Assembly: GCA_934153655.1 (NCBI GenBank)
Contig: CAKPFH010000026.1
Coordinates: 1-19,494 of the forward strand
Length of the DNA: 19,494 nucleotides
Direction: 5' to 3'
Origin: an uncultured Bacilli bacterium
Lineage (GTDB): Bacteria; Bacillota_I; Bacilli_A; RF39; UBA660
Below the pieces are notes generated by a model. It was not told the origin of the DNA. It saw nothing but the letters and a program-made list of their open reading frames with translations, and did not search any database. Both the position numbers and the translations under genes were made by a program. This document shows, in pieces, positions 7,543 to 14,975 of this stretch (the stretch's first letter is position 1; every line of letters begins with the position of its first letter).

Positions 7543-7776
7543 TTATTTTCTTTTTCTTTTTTTGGTATCTTTATAAGATTCTTCAATAGTATCTTCTGGG
7601 TTGTTATAAATGATATTTTCTTTTAATTCTGTTTTTTTCTTTTTATTTTTCTTAACGAAAACATTGTAGTATGTCCAGAATATTCCTATTAATAATGCAA
7701 GAGATGCTACAAAGTAAAAAGTTAATTCCCAAGATGTATCATTATAAGTATTAGATACTTCCAACAAATAAAACAT
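7543..7776 (-). CDS. Small single-pass membrane protein, unknown function
   Basis: A 77-residue protein that I do not recognise. A short outer or N-terminal segment is followed by one hydrophobic span at about 18-41. Then comes a highly basic and polar tail (VKKNKKKK, later KKRKRK) that the positive-inside rule places in the cytoplasm. A purine-rich site (GGGTAGG) lies before the ATG. The gene follows the regulator gene after only 40 bases with no promoter visible between, and it ends at a strong terminator, so the two are probably co-transcribed. Its nearness to cas9 is probably accidental because the terminator separates them. Confidence 0.75.
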   Translation of the reverse strand: MFYLLEVSNTYNDTSWELTFYFVASLALLIGIFWTYYNVFVKKNKKKKTELKENIIYNNPEDTIEESYKDTKKRKRK

Positions 7777-7816
7777 ATATTACCTACCCTTTTTATTCTT
7801 TCCTTTTTTATTTTAT

Positions 7817-8584
7817 TTATACACCACGAGATTGAATTTCAGCTATTTTTTCAAATACTTCGCAGGCATTGTCTTCCGTTATTGACACATATCCTAATTC
7901 TTTTAAAGCTTGTTCCTTGACAGAATTTAATTCTTGGGTTCTTGACAATTTTTCTTCATGTTTTTTATCAATTTCTTGAACAAAACGTTTATGACAATCA
8001 CTTATTTTACTCTTAGATGCTCCTCCATTATTATATAATGTAAATGCACTAAAAATAATACTTTCAAAATTAAATTGTTGATCTTGATTAAATAAGAACT
8101 CCATAGGATCAGTAAATCCCATTAATTTAGAAATAAAACACAGTAAATATTTTAATTCTTTATTGTTTTCCATACTTTGTAAATAATGATATAAATATAC
8201 ATAGGTGTTATATGTATCTTTTGTATGATCATCTCTTAATCTATCTTTTAAAAGAGAAATTATATCAGTTAATACTTCTAATTCTTTACGATTAAAGCCT
8301 TTTAAATCAATTAAACTATTACCTGATAAAGCTACTTTTACACCTTCGTTTAACTTAGTATCAATTTTGATAATGTATTCACCATCAATTTCTATATTAT
8401 CTAAATCTTCTTCTTTCTTAATCTCTAATAATTGCATTAATCTTGTTGCCTTTTCACTAGGCCAATCCTCAATTTTATCAAGAGCTAAATAGTTATATAA
8501 CATTTGTCTTGAAACTCCTAAATATTTTGCTAATCTTACTTTTGAAACTCCTATCTCGGATAGTATATTACTTACTTTACTCAT
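7817..8584 (-). CDS. Helix-turn-helix DNA-binding protein
   Basis: I start this at the ATG at 8582-8584 because AGGAGG lies seven bases before it; the frame is open upstream to 8635 but the longer form has no such site and would include the promoter. The 255-residue product has an N-terminal helix-turn-helix at about residues 13-35 (RLAKYLGVSRQMLYNYL), resembling Cro/C1-type or similar domains. The remaining roughly 180 residues are mostly helical and charged and match nothing I recognise. A DNA-binding regulator is inferred from the N-terminus only. Ligand and target genes are unknown. It has its own promoter and likely shares a transcript with the small membrane protein downstream. Confidence 0.75.
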   Translation of the reverse strand: MSKVSNILSEIGVSKVRLAKYLGVSRQMLYNYLALDKIEDWPSEKATRLMQLLEIKKEEDLDNIEIDGEYIIKIDTKLNEGVKVALSGNSLIDLKGFNRKELEVLTDIISLLKDRLRDDHTKDTYNTYVYLYHYLQSMENNKELKYLLCFISKLMGFTDPMEFLFNQDQQFNFESIIFSAFTLYNNGGASKSKISDCHKRFVQEIDKKHEEKLSRTQELNSVKEQALKELGYVSITEDNACEVFEKIAEIQSRGV

Positions 8585-8603
8585 CCTAGTACCTCCTAAA
8601 AAT

Positions 8604-8631
8604 ATTTTATCATTTTCTCTCAATTTGTCAA
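8604..8631 (-). promoter_or_regulatory. Promoter of the HTH regulator gene
   Basis: Perfect -35 TTGACA (8626-8631), 16-base spacer, -10 TAAAAT (8604-8609) preceded by TGA (extended -10). Initiation would fall near 8597, at the edge of the ribosome binding site, so the mRNA leader would be unusually short. Confidence 0.65.
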
Positions 8632-8678
8632 TCAAAATCAGTAATTTACTTTAAAATGTCAAACAATTTTTTACTTTA

Positions 8679-9785
8679 CTATAATAAGTACCACAATTTG
8701 ACATTTTCACGTCTTACTTCTTCAATAATTCCTCCCCCAATACAAATATCACCTAGGTATAAAACACAGGCTTGTCCTGGGGTTACAGCTTTAACATTAT
8801 TGTATTTAACTAGTATTTTATTATTATCTAAATATTCGATTTTAACTGGAATATCTGCTTGACGATAACGAAACTTAGCCGTTAAAGTAGTTGGTCTTAA
8901 ATCACTTATGAAATTCATATCAGAAACTAAGCAACTATCACTTTTTAAATAATCATTATCACTACCAAAAGCAACATATAAAATGTTTTTATCTAAGTTT
9001 TTTCCAACAACAAACATTTTATCACTATTACCACCAATATTAAGACCTTTTCTTTGACCAATTGTATAATACATAAGTCCTTCATGCTTACCTACTATTT
9101 TATTAGTTTCAATATCAACAACATCACCTGGCATACTTGGTAAATAATTCTTTAAAAAGTTTTGAAAATTACGTTCTCCAATAAAACAAATTCCTGTTGA
9201 ATCTTTCTTTTTAGCAGTAATTAAATCATATTCTAAAGCTATTTTTCTTACTTCTTCTTTTTTAATATCACCTACCGGGAATAAAACATTTTTAAGTTGT
9301 TCTTTTGTTAATTGTGATAAAAAGTAAGTTTGATCTTTATTATCATCAACACCTCTTAATAACTCTCCATCTTTAATTCTTGCATAATGACCAGTTGCTA
9401 TATAATCAGCACCTAATCTTTTAGCTTCTTTAATAAATAAATCAAATTTTATATATTTATTACACATAATATCAGGATTAGGTGTTCTACCTTTTTTAAG
9501 TTCATCTAAAAAATAAGTAAAAACATAGTCCCAATACTCTTTAACAAAATCAATTCGATGAAGAGGAATACCCAATTTATCACATACCATTTTAGCATCA
9601 TTATAATCTTGTTCTTGAGGACATATGTTATTATTTAAATTAGGATTTCCTAGATAATCATTATTAATACTACTATCCCAATTACGCATAAATAAACCTA
9701 TAACATCATATCCTTGTTTTTTTAGAATAATAGCAGCCACACTACTATCTACCCCACCTGACATACCTATTACAACTTTTTTCAT
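8679..9785 (-). CDS. mnmA: tRNA-specific 2-thiouridylase MnmA
   Basis: This 368-residue enzyme makes 2-thiouridine at the wobble position 34 of Lys, Glu and Gln tRNAs, using ATP and sulfur delivered by a cysteine desulfurase chain. The PP-loop for ATP is GMSGGVDSS (residues 7-15). The two catalytic cysteines are Cys108 (NPDIMCNKYIKF) and Cys200 (STGICFIGER). The C-terminal half has the family segments YTIGQRKGLNIGG and TPGQACVLY. Length and motifs are complete. A GGTGATATT leader precedes the ATG. The gene has its own promoter inside the end of the preceding gene. Confidence 0.97.
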   Translation of the reverse strand: MKKVVIGMSGGVDSSVAAIILKKQGYDVIGLFMRNWDSSINNDYLGNPNLNNNICPQEQDYNDAKMVCDKLGIPLHRIDFVKEYWDYVFTYFLDELKKGRTPNPDIMCNKYIKFDLFIKEAKRLGADYIATGHYARIKDGELLRGVDDNKDQTYFLSQLTKEQLKNVLFPVGDIKKEEVRKIALEYDLITAKKKDSTGICFIGERNFQNFLKNYLPSMPGDVVDIETNKIVGKHEGLMYYTIGQRKGLNIGGNSDKMFVVGKNLDKNILYVAFGSDNDYLKSDSCLVSDMNFISDLRPTTLTAKFRYRQADIPVKIEYLDNNKILVKYNNVKAVTPGQACVLYLGDICIGGGIIEEVRRENVKLWYLL

Positions 9786-9805
9786 AATATCACCAACAAA
9801 TAGAT

Positions 9806-9834
9806 ATTATACACTATTTTAAGAGAATTGTAAA
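9806..9834 (-). promoter_or_regulatory. mnmA promoter
   Basis: -35 TTTACA (9829-9834), 17-base spacer, -10 TATAAT (9806-9811). It overlaps the last codons of the SpoIIM-like gene, so mnmA can be transcribed on its own. Confidence 0.75.
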
Positions 9835-10446
9835 AAGTTTCATAACAAAATCTGCTAAAAATGTTTCATAAAGTGTAGTAATTAATAAGATTAAAGCAGA
9901 TAATCCTAAAATAACTAAATATTTATGCATAAATTCACTTGAATTAAAGTTTTTTTTCAAAAACAAAGCTTTAAATAAGTTAATTGATAACTTAATTCCA
10001 TAAAAAGATAATAATAGATAAACAATTAAATTAATTAATACATGAGGAAATATATATAAAATAACTCCTATTATTCCTATAAAACCATATACAGAAATAA
10101 TAACTCCAGCTGATAAACCAATAATAAAACTTTTTAAATATAAAATAAAAGGATTTAAAATAATACCTATAATTGATAAACCAAAAATCCAAATAGCAAA
10201 CATATAAAGATAATTAACTGAAAAATTATTAATAAAATTATTTAAATAATTTATATCTTGATTATTTTTAATACCAAGAAAATATTTTTTTAAAACTTCA
10301 CTTATTTGCTGATGATCATTATAACTTAAGATATTAGAAAATATTATTCCCATAATAAAACCTATTAAAATAATTGTTATTAAAAACATGTATTTATACT
10401 TATTCTTTTTTATTTCTTTTAGTAAAACTATTCTTTTTTCTTTCAT
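9814..10446 (-). CDS. SpoIIM/DUF95-like membrane protein
   Basis: A 210-residue hydrophobic protein. An N-terminal basic segment (KEIKKNKYKYM) is followed by about five membrane spans. The pattern, and the FxxGIIFS-type first span followed by a loop before FAIWIFGLSIIGIILNPFILYLKSFIIGLSAG, fits the stage II sporulation protein M family. In sporulating bacteria SpoIIM is part of the engulfment complex; related proteins occur in non-sporulating species, so this gene alone does not prove sporulation. I prefer the ATG at 10444-10446, with GGTG six bases upstream; a GTG at 10458 in frame is the alternative. It follows the rseP terminator, and no strong promoter of its own is obvious. Confidence 0.7.
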   Translation of the reverse strand: MKEKRIVLLKEIKKNKYKYMFLITIILIGFIMGIIFSNILSYNDHQQISEVLKKYFLGIKNNQDINYLNNFINNFSVNYLYMFAIWIFGLSIIGIILNPFILYLKSFIIGLSAGVIISVYGFIGIIGVILYIFPHVLINLIVYLLLSFYGIKLSINLFKALFLKKNFNSSEFMHKYLVILGLSALILLITTLYETFLADFVMKLFTILLK

Positions 10447-10482
10447 TATCTTCACCACTTAATCTTATTAAGGAAAAAGAAA

Positions 10483-10506
10483 AAAAGTACATTTTTTTGT
10501 ACTTTT
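10483..10506 (-). terminator. Terminator after rseP
   Basis: Arms AAAAGTACA and TGTACTTTT with an A-rich loop on the minus strand, followed by a long T-run (TTTTTTTC). It overlaps the rseP stop codon and ends the cdsA-rseP unit. Confidence 0.85.
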
Positions 10507-11576
10507 TAAAATAGTCTTAATATATCATTAAAGGTTACATAAATAAGTAAAGCTATTAGTAAGAAAAATCCTATGTTATGAATCATATTCTCGGTTTCAG
10601 CTTTAATTGGTTTGCCTCTTAGTTTTTCAATTATTATAAATAATATTCTTCCTCCATCAAAGGCTGGAAATGGAATAAGGTTTAAAATACCAACATTTAT
10701 ACTTAACATAGCTGTTAGAATAAGGACACTATAGAAACCACTATGTCTTGTTGTATCAACAGCTGAATATATACCAACTGGTCCAGATAATTCTTTTAAA
10801 CTAACTCCTCCGGTTATTAATTCTTTAATAGTAATAAATACTTGTCTTGCAATTGAATACCATTTTTTAAAAGCAAAATCAACACTTCTTGTAAAACCTT
10901 TTTCTAGTTTATTATTAAATTGAATACCAAAGCTATAACCTTTTTCTTCCATTTCCCTACCACTTAAAGGAACAACTTTAAATTTTAATTCTTGGTTATT
11001 TCTTAATACTTTAAATTCTGTTTCTTTTCCATTTGCAAGAGTTAAATATAGTTGAACATCATCTAAAGTTTTGGTACTTTTGCCATTTATAGAAATTATT
11101 TTATCCCCATCTTTCATACCTATTGTATAAACAGGAGAATTTTCAATTACTTTTGGTATCTTAGTTGAAATATCAGGTGAACCATATATTAATCCTGCAA
11201 TTAATAAAACTACTAGTCCTAATATAAAGTTATTACCTGCTCCAAAGAACATAACTAAAAATCTTTGCCAAACTGGTTTGGATTGCATTAAATTTTCTTT
11301 TTTAATACTTTTGTCTTCTTCAGAACCTTCTCCAGCTAAAGAAACAAATCCTCCAATTGGTATTAATCTTAAACAATAAATTGTTTCACTTACTTTTTTT
11401 CCTTCTTTTATTTTTTTCTCTCTTATTTTTTTAGTTGACCAAATAACTGGTCCCATTCCAATCGAGAACTCATATACATGAATTTTAAACATCTTAGAAA
11501 AGATAAAATGTCCAAATTCATGAACTAAAACAATAAGACCTAAAATTAATACAAAATATATAATTGATAAAATCAT
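10506..11576 (-). CDS. rseP: Site-2 zinc metalloprotease RseP/RasP
   Basis: This 356-residue intramembrane protease cuts transmembrane segments of anti-sigma factors and leftover signal peptides. The zinc motif HEFGH is at residues 19-23 in the first membrane span. The third zinc ligand is Asp307 in NLIPFPAFDGGRI. A PDZ domain lies at about 135-205 (MKDGDKIISINGKS). Two C-terminal spans complete the usual four-span layout. All catalytic residues are present. It starts eight bases after cdsA with GGAGG in the gap, so the two form an operon, as in many Bacillota. The dxr gene, often found between them, is missing here. Confidence 0.97.
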   Translation of the reverse strand: MILSIIYFVLILGLIVLVHEFGHFIFSKMFKIHVYEFSIGMGPVIWSTKKIREKKIKEGKKVSETIYCLRLIPIGGFVSLAGEGSEEDKSIKKENLMQSKPVWQRFLVMFFGAGNNFILGLVVLLIAGLIYGSPDISTKIPKVIENSPVYTIGMKDGDKIISINGKSTKTLDDVQLYLTLANGKETEFKVLRNNQELKFKVVPLSGREMEEKGYSFGIQFNNKLEKGFTRSVDFAFKKWYSIARQVFITIKELITGGVSLKELSGPVGIYSAVDTTRHSGFYSVLILTAMLSINVGILNLIPFPAFDGGRILFIIIEKLRGKPIKAETENMIHNIGFFLLIALLIYVTFNDILRLF

Positions 11577-11584
11577 TTTTCCTC

Positions 11585-12367
11585 CTAAAACATTCCCATG
11601 ATAAGTATATATGTCATCATAACAAAAATAATACTATCTAATCTATCAATAATACCACCATGACCAGGTATTAAATTACTAAAATCTTTTATACCTTCAT
11701 ATCTTTTAATACTAGATTTAATTAAATCACCTAATTGACCAATTATAGTTAAGAATAAAGTCAAAGCTATAACCATAAAGATATTTTTAAAATCTTTAAT
11801 AACTAAAACATAAAAGATACTTGCAGCCGTTGTTCCAACAATACTTCCCCCAATACTACCTTCAATAGTTTTATTAGGTGAAATATTAGGTGCTAATTTA
11901 TGTTTACCAAATAATTTACCCGTAAAAAGAGCAAAACTATCAGTTGTAATAGTTATTAAAAATAAATAAATTAAAGTATTTAAACTCCTATCTCTTAAAT
12001 ATATAAAGTTTTTAAAAGAAATACCAATAAATAAAATAATTCCTATTAAATAAAAAGCATCTTTATAATTATATTTTTCCCTATCATCAATAAAAACTAA
12101 AAGTGATAAATTAATTACTAATAAAAGCATTAATAAAGTATCTTCATTACCATTTAATTTTAAAGTATTAAATAAAACTATTATTAAAGTTTCTAAATAA
12201 GTAAATATTTTAATTATTAAAGGTAAATTAGGTTTTAATTTTAATAATTCATAAATAGAAGCCATACTTAAAATAGAAATACAAATTGTAAATGGTAAGT
12301 TTCCTATTATTAATAGTGGTATAAAGATAATAGCCATTATTATTGCACTTATAATTCTCTTTTTCAT
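11585..12367 (-). CDS. cdsA: Phosphatidate cytidylyltransferase CdsA
   Basis: This 260-residue membrane enzyme converts phosphatidic acid and CTP to CDP-diacylglycerol, the branch-point precursor of bacterial phospholipids. The family signature is at the C-terminal end: SSIKRYEGIKDF from residue 218, then LIPGHGGIIDRLDS, including the paired Asp residues used for metal binding. Several membrane spans precede it, and the size is standard. AGGAGG lies just before the ATG. It is the first gene of the cdsA-rseP operon and has its own promoter. The usual upstream partner uppS is not present; the gene upstream is rpmA. Confidence 0.97.
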   Translation of the reverse strand: MKKRIISAIIMAIIFIPLLIIGNLPFTICISILSMASIYELLKLKPNLPLIIKIFTYLETLIIVLFNTLKLNGNEDTLLMLLLVINLSLLVFIDDREKYNYKDAFYLIGIILFIGISFKNFIYLRDRSLNTLIYLFLITITTDSFALFTGKLFGKHKLAPNISPNKTIEGSIGGSIVGTTAASIFYVLVIKDFKNIFMVIALTLFLTIIGQLGDLIKSSIKRYEGIKDFSNLIPGHGGIIDRLDSIIFVMMTYILIMGMF

Positions 12368-12383
12368 ATTCCTCCTATACTTG

Positions 12384-12411
12384 ATTATACCATGAATAGA
12401 AAAAATAGCAA
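12384..12411 (-). promoter_or_regulatory. cdsA promoter
   Basis: -10 TATAAT (12384-12389) with TGG just upstream (extended -10); -35 TTGCTA (12406-12411), 16-base spacer. The -35 abuts the T-run of the rpmA terminator. Initiation near 12377 gives a short leader containing AGGAGG. Confidence 0.7.
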
Positions 12412-12436
12412 GAAAAAAAGAGTAAAATTTACTCTT
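12411..12436 (-). terminator. Terminator after rpmA
   Basis: Arms AAGAGTA (12418-12424) and TACTCTT (12430-12436) with loop AAATT, followed on the minus strand by TTTTTTTC. The stop codon of rpmA lies within the hairpin. Confidence 0.8.
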
Positions 12437-12710
12437 CTACATAAACACTAGCAATTGTTTTATTAGCTTTCTTTTCAAATTTAACAATTCCTGATACTAT
12501 TGCAAATAAAGTATCATCTGATCCTCTTTTTACATTTAATCCAGGATGAACTTTTGTTCCTCTTTGACGATAGATAATAGATCCAGCTGTAATATATTCA
12601 CCATCACTTGCTTTAGCACCTAATCTACGTCCAGCAGAATCACGTCCATTAGTTGAAGAACCTTGTCCTTTTTTATGAGCAAACAATTGGATATTTAATT
12701 CTAATTTCAT
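12429..12710 (-). CDS. rpmA: Ribosomal protein bL27 with cleavable N-terminus
   Basis: A 93-residue large-subunit protein whose N-terminus reaches the peptidyl transferase centre. The product begins MKLELNIQLF followed by AHKKGQGSSTNGRDS. The first ten residues are the extension found in Bacillota and are removed by Prp after the Phe to give the mature N-terminus. The motifs GRRLGAKASDGEYITAGSII and YRQRGTKVHPG are typical. Two ATGs stand side by side; I chose the second because AAGGA is too close to the first. The stop of prp overlaps the start (TGATG). Confidence 0.97.
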   Translation of the reverse strand: MKLELNIQLFAHKKGQGSSTNGRDSAGRRLGAKASDGEYITAGSIIYRQRGTKVHPGLNVKRGSDDTLFAIVSGIVKFEKKANKTIASVYVEE

Positions 12711-13012
12711 CATTTCCTTGTACCTTCCTTTATCTCTAAATTTTTGGGATAATCTCGACTTAATTTAGTTAATAGTTCTAACATATTATCAATTAACTTT
12801 AAAGTGATATTATCAAAACTTTTTATTTCAATTTTTAAGCCTTCTTTAGTATTTTGATAAGTAATTGCTTCACTATTTATAGCTAAAATACCATTAATTG
12901 TTGTTATTACAATACTTGATACAGCACTACAAACAATATCTTTACCATAATCATCATACATAGCATGACCAGTAATTGAAATATTTTCTTTGTTTTTTAA
13001 AACTTTAATCAT
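12710..13012 (-). CDS. prp: Ribosomal-processing cysteine protease Prp
   Basis: A 100-residue protease that removes the N-terminal extension of bL27. The catalytic dyad is His16 (ITGHAMYDDYG) and Cys28 (DIVCSAVSS). The 12-residue spacing and surrounding motif fit the Prp (YsxB) family. The gene sits between rplU and rpmA, the conserved position in Bacillota, and its substrate with an intact cleavage segment is encoded directly downstream. The start is two bases after the rplU stop without a clear ribosome binding site, so translation is probably coupled. Confidence 0.95.
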   Translation of the reverse strand: MIKVLKNKENISITGHAMYDDYGKDIVCSAVSSIVITTINGILAINSEAITYQNTKEGLKIEIKSFDNITLKLIDNMLELLTKLSRDYPKNLEIKEGTRK

Positions 13013-13014
13013 TA

Positions 13015-13314
13015 TTAACCAATTTTTTTAATTTCAACTTTAGTATATGGTTGTCTATGACCTTGTTTTTTTCTTGTTGAAGTGGTATTAGGTTTGTATT
13101 TAAAAATTTTGATTTTAGAACCTTTACCATGTTTTAAAATTTCACCTTCAACAGTTGCTCCTTTAATAGTAGGATTTCCTAAAGTACTACCTAACATTAA
13201 AACTTCATCAAATATTACTTTATCTCCTACATTACCATCTAATTTTTCAATATAGATGACATTTCCTTCTTCAACGTAGTATTGTTTACCACCAGTTTTA
13301 ATAACTGCTTTCAT
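13015..13314 (-). CDS. rplU: Ribosomal protein bL21
   Basis: A 99-residue large-subunit protein. The start is the ATG at 13312-13314, preceded by GGAGG and followed by the typical MKAVIKTGGKQYYVEEG. The frame is open upstream to 13398, but that part belongs to the RNA leader. The C-terminal half has KIKIFKYKP and the KKQGHRQPYTKVEI block that contacts rRNA. First gene of rplU-prp-rpmA. Confidence 0.97.
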   Translation of the reverse strand: MKAVIKTGGKQYYVEEGNVIYIEKLDGNVGDKVIFDEVLMLGSTLGNPTIKGATVEGEILKHGKGSKIKIFKYKPNTTSTRKKQGHRQPYTKVEIKKIG

Positions 13315-13331
13315 ATTTCCTCCTTTTATTA

Positions 13332-13389
13332 CTAGACTCGCTTTTAAGGTACTTAACGTTTTTAACCTTTTCAATGCGGTTTGAGCTAG
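13332..13389 (-). promoter_or_regulatory. L21-type ribosomal leader RNA
   Basis: The rplU mRNA leader folds into nested helices. CTAGCTC (13389-13383) pairs with GAG-T-CTAG (13339-13332) with one bulge, an inner CGC pairs with GCG, and AAGGT pairs with ACCTT. Bacillota have a known L21 leader at this place, thought to mediate autogenous control of the operon. I infer membership from position and foldability; a covariance-model search would decide. Confidence 0.6.
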
Positions 13390-13407
13390 AGGCATCAAAC
13401 ATTTAAG

Positions 13408-13436
13408 ATTTTACCATAAAATAAGCGTTAAGTCAA
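13408..13436 (-). promoter_or_regulatory. rplU-prp-rpmA promoter
   Basis: -35 TTGACT (13431-13436), 17-base spacer, -10 TAAAAT (13408-13413) preceded by TGG (extended -10). Initiation near 13401 gives a leader of about 85 bases that holds the L21-type fold. Confidence 0.85.
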
Positions 13437-13451
13437 ACATTTTTTTCTAAA

Positions 13452-14975
13452 TTATTCCCATTCTATCGTTGCAGGTGGTTTGGATGTTATATCATATACT
13501 ATACGATTTATAAACGGAACTTCATTTACTATTCTTTTTGAGATTACTTCTAAAACATCATATGGTATTTTTAAAAATTTAGCTGTCATGAAATCAGTTG
13601 TTTCAACAGCTCTTAAAGCTAGTAAATAATCATAGGTTCTAAAATCTCCCATAACACCTACGGATTTAATATTAGTTAAAACAGCAAAGTATTGATTAGC
13701 TACTTTATCAAGACCATTTTTTCTAAATTCTTCTCTTAAGATATAATCAGCATCTTGAAGAATTTTAATTTTTTCTTCAGTGATATCACCAATTATACGA
13801 ATAGCAAGTCCTGGTCCTGGAAACGGTTGACGATAAACAAGATTTTCTTTTAAACCAAGTTCTAGACCTAAAAGTCTTACTTCGTCTTTAAATAAATCAC
13901 GAAGTGGTTCAATTATTTCTTTAAAGTCAACATGATCTGGTAAACCACCAACATTATGATGACTTTTAATAACTTTTCCTTTAGTACCTGATTCAATTAC
14001 ATCAGGATAAATTGTTCCTTGAACTAAGTAATCAACTGTACCTAATTTTTTAGCTTCTTTTTCAAATACGCGAATGAATTCTTCTCCAATTATTTTCCTT
14101 TTAGTTTCAGGATCAGATACTCCTTTTAATTTTTCTAAAAATAAATTCTTAGCATCTACTTTAATAAAGTTTAAATCGGTTCGATTACCAAATACTTCTT
14201 CAACTTCTAAAGCCTCATTTTTACGAAGCAGGCCATGGTCAACAAAAATACAGGTTAAATTAGAACCAATTGCTTTACTTAAAAGCGTTGCGGCAACACT
14301 ACTATCTACGCCACCTGATAGGGCACATAAAACTTTTTTATTACCTATTTTATTCTTTAATTCCTTAATTTTTTGTTCCATAAAATAATCCATTTTCCAA
14401 GTTTTAGAACATTTACAAATAAGAGTTATAAAGTTATCAATTATTTTATTACCATTATTTGTTAAATTAACCTCTGGGTGAAATTGAACACCATATAAGT
14501 TTTTATCAAAATTAGCAATTCCTGCGTATAAACAGTTTTTGGTACTAGCAATTTTTCTAAAACCTTTTGGTAATTTGTTAACATAATCACTATGACTCAT
14601 CAAACATATGTTTTGTTTTTCAAGATTTTCAAATAAAGGATTAGCTTCTAAATCGACTAAAATCTCCCCAAATTCTTTAACAGATGCATTTAATACTTCT
14701 CCCCCTAACATATAAGACATTAATTGCATACCATAACATATTCCAAGAACCGGAATACCTAAATTAAATATTTCTTTATCACATTTAGGAGCATCGTTTT
14801 GATAAACACTATCTGGTCCTCCTGTTAAAATTATTCCTTTAGGATTTATTTTTTTAACCTCATCAAGGGTGATAGTATAGGGTTTAACAAGAGAATAAAC
14901 ATTATTTTCTCTAACTCTTCTTGCAATTAATTGGCTATATTGACCACCAAAGTCAATTATTAATATTGTATCCAT
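13452..14975 (-). CDS. guaA: GMP synthase (glutamine-hydrolysing)
   Basis: This 507-residue enzyme converts XMP to GMP with ATP and glutamine. The N-terminal glutaminase domain has Cys80 (GICYGMQ), His166 and Glu168 (GVQFHPEV). The ATP pyrophosphatase domain has the PP-loop SGGVDSS at 220-226. The C-terminal dimerisation domain has PGPGLAIRIIGDI, ending in the typical PPATIEWE. All parts are complete. Its start overlaps the guaB stop by one base (TAATG), so the last two steps of GMP synthesis are translationally coupled. No clear intrinsic terminator follows. Confidence 0.98.
   Translation of the reverse strand: MDTILIIDFGGQYSQLIARRVRENNVYSLVKPYTITLDEVKKINPKGIILTGGPDSVYQNDAPKCDKEIFNLGIPVLGICYGMQLMSYMLGGEVLNASVKEFGEILVDLEANPLFENLEKQNICLMSHSDYVNKLPKGFRKIASTKNCLYAGIANFDKNLYGVQFHPEVNLTNNGNKIIDNFITLICKCSKTWKMDYFMEQKIKELKNKIGNKKVLCALSGGVDSSVAATLLSKAIGSNLTCIFVDHGLLRKNEALEVEEVFGNRTDLNFIKVDAKNLFLEKLKGVSDPETKRKIIGEEFIRVFEKEAKKLGTVDYLVQGTIYPDVIESGTKGKVIKSHHNVGGLPDHVDFKEIIEPLRDLFKDEVRLLGLELGLKENLVYRQPFPGPGLAIRIIGDITEEKIKILQDADYILREEFRKNGLDKVANQYFAVLTNIKSVGVMGDFRTYDYLLALRAVETTDFMTAKFLKIPYDVLEVISKRIVNEVPFINRIVYDITSKPPATIEWE

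Noticed and set aside
1866..12712. Mycoplasma-type code with TGA as Trp
   Set aside because: TGA ends cas2 and prp at the expected lengths, each overlapping the next start, and Trp residues in conserved motifs use TGG.
13315..13398. N-terminal extension of bL21
   Set aside because: GGAGG directly precedes the typical MKAVIKTGGKQY start, and the extra codons coincide with the foldable leader RNA.
14074..14388. Plus-strand reading frame opposite guaA, and similar ones opposite cas9, csn2 and guaB
   Set aside because: They lie wholly within conserved genes on the other strand and show no ribosome binding site or recognisable protein features.
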